Shown here one piece after another: positions 1 through 4,999 of a stretch of 7,670 nucleotides of DNA; within the stretch, counting starts at the first letter, position 1, and the number at the start of each line of letters is the position of its first letter. The notes beneath the pieces are model-generated. The model did not search any database. It was given only the letters and a program-made list of their open reading frames with translations, and was not told the DNA's origin. The DNA comes from Candidatus Aminicenantota bacterium (lineage in GTDB: Bacteria; Acidobacteriota; Aminicenantia; Aminicenantales; UBA4085): contig PMCY01000147.1 in the NCBI GenBank assembly GCA_003154255.1, positions 11,816 to 19,485 of the forward strand. Direction: 5' to 3'. Position numbers and translations under genes: made by a program.

Positions 1-1320
1 AAAAGGGCCAAGGGCCCGGACGATCCCGACCGGATAGAGACGGGAGAAATCCCCCAGACGGCCGAGACCTACGCCTATCTCAACGCCGCCTATCCGATCA
101 TGAACGAATACCAGTTGGCCATCGGCGAAACGACGATCGGCGGCCGCTTTGAACTGAAAAGCGACGCCGGGATCCTCGACGCACCCGAGCTCTATCGCCT
201 GGCATTGGAGCGGACCAAGACCTGCCGGGAAGCCATCCGGCTCATCGACGCGCTGACCAAAGCCTACGGGTACAACGATTACGGGGAATGTTTCACCTTC
301 GCCGACCCCAAGGAGGTCTGGCACTTCGAGATCTACGGTCCGGGGCGGGGCGGAAAGGGCGCGGTATGGGCGGCTCAACGCCTGCCCGACGACGAGATCG
401 GAGTTTCGGCCAATGCCGGCCGCATCCGTAAAATAGTCCCGCGGGCCAATGATTTCTTCATGGCTTCGGACAACGTGATATCCCTGGCCGCGGAAAAAAA
501 ACTCTGGGACCCCAAGAGCGGCGAGGCCTTCGATTTCACCTACGCCTACAATCCCGGCGGGAGGACCAGCCTGGCTTGCCGGCGCCGCGAATGGCGGGCC
601 CTCAGCCTTCTGGCGCCGTCGCTCAAGCTCGATCCCAACGCCGAGAACTTTCCCTTCTCGGTCAAGCCGGAGAAAAAAGTCACCGTCCAGGATATTCTGT
701 CCATATTCAGGGACGCCTATGATGGAACCCCCTTTGATATGACCCGCGGCGTGACGGCGGTCAACCGCAAGGGCGAAACGATCAAGAGCCCCCTGGCCGG
801 TCCGTTTGTGAACAACGACCTGCGCGACCTGCTCAAGGTCGTGCGGGAGCGGACGATCGCCTCCCCGGCCGCCACATACGTGCAGATCACCCAGTCGCGC
901 GCCGGACTTCCCGACCCGGTCGGCGGCGTCGTCTGGCTCGGTTACGACAACCCGGCCACCACCCCACATACCCCGTTTTATAGCGGTATTGAGCGCATGC
1001 CGGCCTCGTACATGGTCGACGGCCGCTGGGGTTACCGGGACGACTGCGCCTGGTGGGCGTTCCGCACCGTCGGCAAGCTGGCCAATTTCCGCTGGCAGGA
1101 GATGTCCAAAGAAATCGAGAAGATTTGGAAGCCGCTCGAAGACGGGATTTTTGCCGAGCAGAAGACCGTGGAGGACGAAGCGGTCGCTCTCTATAACAAA
1201 GATCCGGCCGAAGCCCGCAAATTCCTGACCGGGTACAGCCTCAAGATCGCCGAGCAGGCCGTGGCCGCCTACCGCAAGCTCGAACGGGACCTGTGGGCCA
1301 AGTACAACTATCAGTTCTGA
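1..1320 (+). CDS. C69-family dipeptidase (PepD/U34 type), 5' truncated by the window edge
   Basis: The reading frame is open from base 1 and ends with TGA at 1318-1320, giving 439 visible residues. The ATG at 100 lies inside a conserved block (YPIMNEYQLAIGET), so it is not the true start; the gene begins upstream of the window. C69 enzymes are Ntn-hydrolases that cleave dipeptides or short peptides with an N-terminal cysteine nucleophile. That cysteine would be in the missing part of roughly 100 residues. Family-typical blocks that can be seen are the NE-QLAIGE segment near 100-130, the long helix LYRLALERTKTCREAI (190-240), a YGECFTFADPKEVWHFEI segment (278-335), and PLYSGIERMP-like and DDCAWWAFRTV stretches (about 975-1075). 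The C-terminus is an acidic/basic helical region ending NYQF. No terminator is visible in the 81 bp that follow. Secretion cannot be judged without the N-terminus. The family call is firm; the substrate is unknown. Confidence 0.9.
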   Translation, partial: KRAKGPDDPDRIETGEIPQTAETYAYLNAAYPIMNEYQLAIGETTIGGRFELKSDAGILDAPELYRLALERTKTCREAIRLIDALTKAYGYNDYGECFTFADPKEVWHFEIYGPGRGGKGAVWAAQRLPDDEIGVSANAGRIRKIVPRANDFFMASDNVISLAAEKKLWDPKSGEAFDFTYAYNPGGRTSLACRRREWRALSLLAPSLKLDPNAENFPFSVKPEKKVTVQDILSIFRDAYDGTPFDMTRGVTAVNRKGETIKSPLAGPFVNNDLRDLLKVVRERTIASPAATYVQITQSRAGLPDPVGGVVWLGYDNPATTPHTPFYSGIERMPASYMVDGRWGYRDDCAWWAFRTVGKLANFRWQEMSKEIEKIWKPLEDGIFAEQKTVEDEAVALYNKDPAEARKFLTGYSLKIAEQAVAAYRKLERDLWAKYNYQF

Positions 1321-1365
1321 AAGCACACCCTCGGCGGCGTTGACCCTGGAAGAAGGAATTCTGGT

Positions 1366-1401
1366 TTGACAGGGGGCCGACTGATCGTCTAAAGTGGATC
1401 G
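1366..1401 (+). promoter_or_regulatory. Sigma70-type promoter for the TRASH protein, predicted leaderless
   Basis: A perfect -35 hexamer TTGACA (1366-1371) is followed by an 18-nt spacer and a -10-like TAAAGT (1390-1395). Only six bases separate this from the ATG at 1402. Transcription would therefore start at or within a base or two of the start codon. No Shine-Dalgarno sequence is visible. The promoter also separates this gene from the C69 peptidase upstream. Seen in sequence; the start site is inferred from usual -10 to +1 spacing. Confidence 0.6.
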
Positions 1402-1680
1402 ATGTTTATCCGAGGTTTTTTCCGGCTGATGTATTATGCTGTCGTGGCCTACATCATCTACTCCGTTTATTTGTTCCTAAGGAATTTGGGAAAACCCCGC
1501 CGGAAACCGCAGGAGCCCGCCCGGCTGTCCGGAGTCATGGTCAAGGATGAAGCCTGCCAGACCTACCTGCCCCGGAACGAGGCTTTGCGCGACGTGATCG
1601 ACGGCCGTGAATATTTTTTCTGCTCGAAGGACTGCCGTCAGAAGTTCCTCGAAGAACGGAAACGGTCCGCCCCCCGCTAG
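1402..1680 (+). CDS. Small membrane-anchored TRASH/YHS-like metal-binding protein
   Basis: This is a 92-residue protein. One hydrophobic, aromatic-rich segment (about residues 5-27) forms a predicted membrane helix. It is followed by a basic, proline-rich linker (KPRRKPQEP, 31-39). The C-terminal half carries C52, C74 and C78, a C-x21-C-x3-C pattern that fits the published TRASH spacing (C-x19-22-C-x3-C), with the typical ending YFFCSKDCRQKFL. TRASH domains are small treble-clef-like modules that bind metal ions and occur in metal trafficking and sensing proteins. Positive charges just after the helix suggest that the metal-binding part faces the cytoplasm. Common relatives read VKDPVC at the first cysteine; here it is VKDEAC. 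The gene has its own promoter and shares its last four bases with the convergent acylphosphatase gene. Its specific role and metal are unknown; zinc or iron binding is inference. Confidence 0.82.
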   Translation: MFIRGFFRLMYYAVVAYIIYSVYLFLRNLGKPRRKPQEPARLSGVMVKDEACQTYLPRNEALRDVIDGREYFFCSKDCRQKFLEERKRSAPR

Positions 1681-1961
1681 CCATCCGTCCGCCGGATCCG
1701 GAACGAATCGAATTCCCCCGTAAAATCCGTCCAGCGGACGTCCACGGAATCGACCCGCCCGAAGGAAGGCCCTTTGCGGAGAAGCTCGACCAGCGATTCG
1801 AGCGCGCCGCGCTCACCCTCGGCGACCACTTCGACCCGGCCGTCGGAGCGGTTGCGGACCCATCCGGTCAGGCCTGATCCCAAGGCCCACCGCTCAGTCT
1901 GTCCCCGGAAACAAACCCCCTGGACCCGGCCTGCGATGAGGACGTGGACGCGCGATTTCAC
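1677..1961 (-). CDS. acyP: Acylphosphatase
   Basis: This small cytoplasmic enzyme of 94 residues hydrolyses the carboxyl-phosphate bond of acyl phosphates. The family signature GRVQGV-x-FR is at residues 11-19, with the catalytic Arg at R19. GWVRNRSDGRVEV at 33-45 supplies the catalytic Asn (N37), followed by EGERGALE. The length matches the family (about 90-100 residues). Position 17 is Cys (VCFR), where Gly or Phe is more usual; the catalytic pair is intact. The start is GTG (1961-1959). The upstream ATGs on this strand are out of frame, and the conserved beta-strand begins three codons in. The TAG stop overlaps the stop of the TRASH gene in the palindrome CTAG. No Shine-Dalgarno precedes the start; an extended -10 promoter sits immediately upstream. 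Confidence 0.93.
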   Translation of the reverse strand: MKSRVHVLIAGRVQGVCFRGQTERWALGSGLTGWVRNRSDGRVEVVAEGERGALESLVELLRKGPSFGRVDSVDVRWTDFTGEFDSFRIRRTDG

Positions 1962-1976
1962 GGCCGCATTGTATCA
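1962..1976 (-). promoter_or_regulatory. Extended -10 promoter for acyP, predicted leaderless
   Basis: On the minus strand the sequence reads TGATACAAT (1976-1968), an extended -10 (TGn) joined to TACAAT. Six bases then lead directly to the GTG start at 1961. No good -35 hexamer is found 16-18 nt further upstream, which fits an extended -10 promoter. The predicted transcript would begin at or almost at the start codon. Confidence 0.5.
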
Positions 1977-1977
1977 T

Positions 1978-1988
1978 GGGCTCAGCCC
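1978..1988. repeat. Short perfect dyad GGGCT-C-AGCCC between acyP and thiD
   Basis: An 11-bp inverted repeat with 5-bp arms lies just upstream of the acyP extended -10. It could be an operator, but arms this short are common by chance in GC-rich DNA. Confidence 0.2.
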
Positions 1989-2009
1989 CGGCGTCCTGGC
2001 GCTTTTCCC

Positions 2010-2038
2010 TTGCATCGAAATCGGATCCCCTCTACGAT
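2010..2038 (+). promoter_or_regulatory. Candidate promoter for thiD
   Basis: TTGCAT (2010-2015), a 17-nt spacer and TACGAT (2033-2038) make a reasonable sigma70-like pair. The transcription start would fall near 2045, leaving a leader of about ten bases before the ATG at 2055. The AAGG at 2039-2042 would then lie upstream of the start site and would not be a ribosome binding site. An 8-bp inverted repeat (2019-2026 and 2047-2054) brackets the -10. Confidence 0.45.
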
Positions 2039-2054
2039 AAGGTTGAATCCGATT
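2019..2054. repeat. 8-bp inverted repeat bracketing the thiD -10 box (candidate operator)
   Basis: AATCGGAT at 2019-2026 is exactly the reverse complement of ATCCGATT at 2047-2054, with 20 bp between them. The -10-like TACGAT lies in the gap, and the right arm ends directly before the thiD ATG. It could be a repressor site. If transcription starts further upstream, it could instead be an RNA hairpin covering the start codon. An 8-bp match in an intergenic region this size can arise by chance. Confidence 0.3.
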
Positions 2055-2831
2055 ATGAAAAACACCCGCCCCCTTGTTCTGAGCGTCGCCGGTTTCGATC
2101 CCTCCGGGGGAGCCGGAGTGATTCTCGACGCGGCCGTCCTGCGCGGCATGGGCTTCCGCATGGCGGCCGTCCTGACGGCGGTGACCGTCCAGAACACGGC
2201 CGGAGTGAAAAACGTTTATCCCCTGGACGCCCGTCTCGTCCGGGCCCAATGGCGGGCCGTGTCCGAGGAGGCCATGATCGTCGGCATCAAGGTCGGCATG
2301 GTCGGAACCGCGAAGAACCTCCGGATGATCGTCCAGGAACTGGGCCGGTATCCGGGCATTCCCCGCGTCATTGATCCCGTTCTGCGAGCTACGTCGGGCG
2401 CGCGGCTGGTCGATGCGTCGGCTTTTCCCGCCTTCCTCGACGGTCTGCGGGGGCGGGCGACGCTTCTGACGCCCAACCGCGATGAAGCGGGCCGGTTGGC
2501 CCGGCTGCCGGTGCGGTCCATCGGCGAAATGGACGAAGCGGCGCGGCGCATCTTCGAACGGTGCGGAGTCGCCTGCCTGGTCAAGGGAGGCCGACTGACC
2601 GGAACAGCGGTCGACGTCCTCTTTGATGGAAAGCGGTCGTATTTATTCTCCCATGCCCGGGTCGCCGGAGAGGTTCACGGAACGGGTTGTCATCTCTCCG
2701 CGTCGATTCTCGGATATCTAGTTCGGGGACGCGATTTGCCGGATGCGGTGCGGCTGGCCGCCGCGGCGACGCACCGGGCCAGGCTAAAATCCTATTCCGC
2801 CGCCGGCGGCCGGAGGCGTTTCGATCTCTAG
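2055..2831 (+). CDS. thiD: Hydroxymethylpyrimidine/phosphomethylpyrimidine kinase (ThiD family)
   Basis: This ribokinase-fold enzyme of 258 residues phosphorylates HMP to HMP-P and then HMP-PP for thiamine synthesis in the cytoplasm. Visible motifs in order are SVAGFDPSGGAG (10-21); TAVTVQNT (41-48), whose Gln corresponds to the HMP-contacting Gln of characterised ThiD; IDPVLRATSG in the middle; TPNRDEA; VKGG; and the anion-hole/catalytic motif HGTGCHLSASI with C212. The length is normal for the family (about 260). One unusual feature is that the block normally GAGIQAD reads GAGVILD, so this is a divergent copy. The ATG at 2055 was chosen because the upstream in-frame extension to 1944 has no family similarity and would overlap acyP. 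No other thiamine gene is in the window, and no TPP riboswitch precedes it. Its TAG stop interlocks with that of the convergent lipoprotein gene. A related pyridoxal/HMP kinase is the main alternative. Confidence 0.88.
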   Translation: MKNTRPLVLSVAGFDPSGGAGVILDAAVLRGMGFRMAAVLTAVTVQNTAGVKNVYPLDARLVRAQWRAVSEEAMIVGIKVGMVGTAKNLRMIVQELGRYPGIPRVIDPVLRATSGARLVDASAFPAFLDGLRGRATLLTPNRDEAGRLARLPVRSIGEMDEAARRIFERCGVACLVKGGRLTGTAVDVLFDGKRSYLFSHARVAGEVHGTGCHLSASILGYLVRGRDLPDAVRLAAAATHRARLKSYSAAGGRRRFDL

Positions 2832-3832
2832 TCCCGGTTCTGCCCGGCGGAAGCGGCGGGTTTTTCCGAAGGCCATAGCTCGGCCGCCCGTTTGATGATC
2901 TCAGGACGGAACTTCACCCCCTGCTTTTCCGCCATCCTTAAATTGATGTGGAGTTTGACTCCGGTCATGGATTGGAAGGGAATGCGCCCGGCGCTCTCCC
3001 CGCCTTTGATGCGGACCGCGATCTCCCCGGCCTTGAAGCCCATATCGTAGAAATCCCAGCCCAGCGCGGCGCAGGCGCCGAAGTGCGTCGATAGCAGAAA
3101 CCCGCCGAACAGGGGGATGCCGTTGTCCTCGGCCAGGCGGCCCAGAACTTCGAATGAAGCGTTAACCGTGTTGTCGGAAATCTGGTAGATGGCGTCGACG
3201 GATTTGTTGATCAGGACCTGCGAAGCCAGGAGGACCTCGTTGGGATTGGCCACAGGGACCGCGACGATTTCCACACCCAACGCATCGGCCGAAGTGCGGG
3301 CCAGGTCCAGATAATATTCCGAATTCAGCTCGGACGGCGTCCATAGGGTACCGACGCGCTTGACCGCCGGCAGGACTTCTTTGATGAAGGCCAGCGTCTG
3401 TTGGATCGGACCCGTCGAGGCCACCCCGGTGACGTTGTCCAAATGGCTCGAGCTCGCCGTCCCGGCCCGAGTGAGATACGGATTGGCAACCGACGTGAAG
3501 ATGATCGGGATCTTCTGGGTGGCGATTATGGCCGCCTGCAGGCAGGGCGTGGTGATGGCCAGAATCATGTCCACCCCGTCGCGGACGAAGGACTGGGCCG
3601 TTCTCTGGACCTCGGACAAGTCGCCCAGGCCATCGCGAACGTCAAGGCGGACGCTGATCCCTTCTCGGAGCCCGCGGGCGGCCAAGGCATCGCTGAAGCC
3701 GCGGCGGACGTCTTTGGTCGTCGGAGATTCGAGGAATTGAAGGACGCCGATCGTATAGGCGGCGCGGGGAGGCCGCGGACAGGCGGTCAAAAAGGCCGCC
3801 AGACCGACTACCGCAAAACAGCCTTTACGCAC
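2828..3832 (-). CDS. ABC transporter substrate-binding lipoprotein (PF04392, TrpX/DUF534-like)
   Basis: The 334-residue precursor starts at GTG (3832-3830). Its signal peptide has an early Arg-Lys pair, a hydrophobic core and the lipobox LTAC (15-18), so it should be lipidated at C18 and anchored facing the periplasm. The mature part shows the type-1 two-lobe binding fold of PF04392: IGVLQFLESP at the start, IPIIFTSVANP (108-118), a second Rossmann-like lobe with YQISDNTV (216-223), IPLFGG (239-244), and GACAALGWDFYDMGFKAGEIA (252-272). Some family members bind aromatic amino acids; the ligand here cannot be read from the sequence. The usual permease and ATPase partners are absent: thiD converges downstream and DUF72 diverges upstream, so this is a single-gene unit. 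GAGGAGG (3843-3837) lies four bases before the GTG, with a promoter upstream. The stop TAG overlaps the thiD stop. Confidence 0.9.
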   Translation of the reverse strand: MRKGCFAVVGLAAFLTACPRPPRAAYTIGVLQFLESPTTKDVRRGFSDALAARGLREGISVRLDVRDGLGDLSEVQRTAQSFVRDGVDMILAITTPCLQAAIIATQKIPIIFTSVANPYLTRAGTASSSHLDNVTGVASTGPIQQTLAFIKEVLPAVKRVGTLWTPSELNSEYYLDLARTSADALGVEIVAVPVANPNEVLLASQVLINKSVDAIYQISDNTVNASFEVLGRLAEDNGIPLFGGFLLSTHFGACAALGWDFYDMGFKAGEIAVRIKGGESAGRIPFQSMTGVKLHINLRMAEKQGVKFRPEIIKRAAELWPSEKPAASAGQNRD

Positions 3833-3836
3833 CTAG

Positions 3837-3884
3837 CCTCCTCACCCGGAAAATCATGATAGCGGATTTTCTCCCCCGCGGCAA
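3837..3884 (-). promoter_or_regulatory. Promoter and Shine-Dalgarno of the binding-lipoprotein gene
   Basis: On the minus strand TTGCCG (3884-3879), a 17-nt spacer and TATCAT (3861-3856) form a good promoter. Transcription should start near 3849, giving a leader of about 17 bases that contains GAGGAGG (3843-3837). The four-base gap to the GTG is short but workable. This clear Shine-Dalgarno decides the GTG start. Confidence 0.6.
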
Positions 3885-3888
3885 TAAC

Positions 3889-3906
3889 GGATACCCTTAG
3901 GTATTC
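3889..3906. repeat. Imperfect dyad upstream of the lipoprotein -35
   Basis: GGATACC (3889-3895) and GGTATTC (3900-3906) are inverted copies matching at six of seven positions (the seventh is a G-T wobble), separated by four bases. The dyad lies five bases upstream of the -35 hexamer of the minus-strand lipoprotein promoter, a plausible place for a regulator site. No RNA role is evident because it lies outside the predicted transcript. Confidence 0.3.
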
Positions 3907-4030
3907 TTCGGGGCTCCGCCGTTCCGGCCGCTCACGACGCTCGCAACGCGGCGCCCGCGCCCTCTATGGGTCCGCCGCGCAGGTTGATCAGCGTCCGGCG
4001 GCGAAGGCCGCTTGCGGCGGCCTCGCCCCG
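3907..4030. other. GC-rich non-coding block with two stem-loops between divergent promoters
   Basis: No credible gene lies between the lipoprotein promoter and the DUF72 promoter. The overlapping minus-strand open frames have no recognisable motif and read arginine/proline-rich noise. The block holds two inverted repeats. The first is CGCGGCG (3947-3953) with CGCCGCG (3973-3979). The second is GGCG-AA-GGCCGC (4000-4011) with GCGGCC-T-CGCC (4017-4027) around the five-base loop TTGCG. Neither is followed by a T-run, so they do not look like intrinsic terminators. The block could be a degenerate interspersed repeat or regulatory DNA; neither can be shown from one copy. Confidence 0.35.
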
Positions 4031-4035
4031 GGCGT

Positions 4036-4071
4036 TGGACAATCGCGCCGATTTCCATACAATAAAGCCGC
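4036..4071 (+). promoter_or_regulatory. Promoter of the DUF72-lysA-UROD operon, predicted leaderless
   Basis: TGGACA (4036-4041; five of six bases of the -35 consensus), a 16-nt spacer and TACAAT (4058-4063) are followed by eight bases and the ATG at 4072. Transcription would start at or one to two bases before the ATG. There is no Shine-Dalgarno. The hairpin at 4000-4027 lies immediately upstream of the -35. Confidence 0.55.
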
Positions 4072-4995
4072 ATGAAGCGCATCTGGGTCGGCACCGCGGG
4101 CTGGAGCTATGATGATTGGGCCGGGATCGTCTATCCCGAGCCGCGCGGACCGGGTTTCCATCCACTCCCCTTTCTGGCCCGCTGCATCGACATCGTCGAG
4201 ATCAACAGCACATTCTACCGTCCGGCCACCGAGGCCATGGCCGCGTCTTGGGTCCGCAAGGTCGACGGCTTCCCGGATTTCCTCTTCGCCGTCAAGGTCC
4301 ACCGGTCGTTCACCCACGAACGCGTGGCCGCGCCCTCCGAAGCGGCGGCCTTCCTGCGGGCGATCGGCCCTCTCATCGCCGCCCGCCGTCTGGCCGCGCT
4401 GCTGCTGCAATTCCCTTGGTCCTTTGTCCGCTCTGTGGAAAATGAAGCCTATCTCGAGGCGTTGTTCCGATTGTTCACCGGCCAGCCCCTGGCCCTGGAA
4501 ATCCGCCACTCCTCCTGGAACGATCAATCGTTCTTCGAGTTCCTGCGCGACCGGCGCGTCGCCTTCTGCAACATCGACCAGCCGGTGATCGGAAAATCGA
4601 TCGGCCCGACCGCCGTCTTCACCCGCCCCGATTTCTCCTACATCCGACTCCACGGCAGGAACGCGCAAAACTGGTTCAAGGAAGGGGCCGGACGGGATGC
4701 CCGCTACGATTATTTATATGCCAAGGACGAACTCGGGGACTGGGTCCGCCGCATCAGGGATCTGGCCGGATCGAGCGATCGGGTCTATGTCATCACCAAC
4801 AACCATTACCGTGGACAGGCCCTGGCCAACGCCCTGCAGATCAAGAACATGGTCAGCGGAGAGAAACTGGAAGTCCCGGCCGGTCTGCTCAAGCAATATC
4901 CCCTACTCGAGGAGATCGTCAAAAGGATCCGGGCCGGCCAATTCAACCTTTTCGACGAGAGCTCGGACGGCCCGTCCAAGAACGGTGCGGAGTAA
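4072..4995 (+). CDS. DUF72 (YecE-like) TIM-barrel protein
   Basis: This 307-residue protein matches DUF72 (PF01904) from end to end. The conserved elements are VGTAGWSYDDW (6-16), VEINSTFYR (42-50), FAVKVHRSFTH (72-82), LLLQFPWSF (110-118), LEIRHSSW (142-149), CNIDQP (166-171), a YIRLHGR strand, and ITNNHYRGQALANAL near the C-terminus. The family is a TIM barrel found across bacteria; its biochemical function is not established. The C-terminal tail carries QFNLF (290-294), a good match to the Qxx[L/M]F beta-clamp-binding consensus, in a flexible, charged tail. It is the first gene of a three-gene operon: its TAA is four bases before the lysA ATG, and its last codons contain the lysA ribosome binding site. 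Start ATG 4072 is fixed by the conserved VGTAGWSY block beginning at residue 6. Confidence 0.93.
   Translation: MKRIWVGTAGWSYDDWAGIVYPEPRGPGFHPLPFLARCIDIVEINSTFYRPATEAMAASWVRKVDGFPDFLFAVKVHRSFTHERVAAPSEAAAFLRAIGPLIAARRLAALLLQFPWSFVRSVENEAYLEALFRLFTGQPLALEIRHSSWNDQSFFEFLRDRRVAFCNIDQPVIGKSIGPTAVFTRPDFSYIRLHGRNAQNWFKEGAGRDARYDYLYAKDELGDWVRRIRDLAGSSDRVYVITNNHYRGQALANALQIKNMVSGEKLEVPAGLLKQYPLLEEIVKRIRAGQFNLFDESSDGPSKNGAE
4989..4992 (+). promoter_or_regulatory. Ribosome binding site for lysA inside the DUF72 3' end
   Basis: GGAG overlaps the last sense codons of DUF72 and is seven bases from the ATG at 5000. This supports the chosen start and suggests translational coupling. Confidence 0.6.
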
Positions 4996-4999
4996 AACC

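Noticed and set aside
1962..2054. TPP riboswitch upstream of thiD
   Set aside because: The intergenic region is 93 bp and contains neither the CTGAGA-type nor the other conserved core segments of the TPP aptamer.
1678..2831. TAG recoding (pyrrolysine) suggested by many TAG codons and an MtaA-like gene
   Set aside because: Each TAG ends a protein of normal family length, and what follows is the antisense of a convergent gene, spacer or the next gene, not a continuing domain.
2055..3832. Functional link between thiD and the adjacent binding lipoprotein as an HMP uptake system
   Set aside because: The genes converge and are transcribed separately. PF04392 is not the family of known HMP-precursor binding proteins (ThiY is NMT1-like), and no transporter genes are present.
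3825..3857. A 10-codon minus-strand ORF (starting MIFRV) overlapping the lipoprotein start, as a possible leader peptide
   Set aside because: Its ATG overlaps the predicted -10 box TATCAT and lies upstream of the predicted transcription start, so it would not be transcribed from that promoter.
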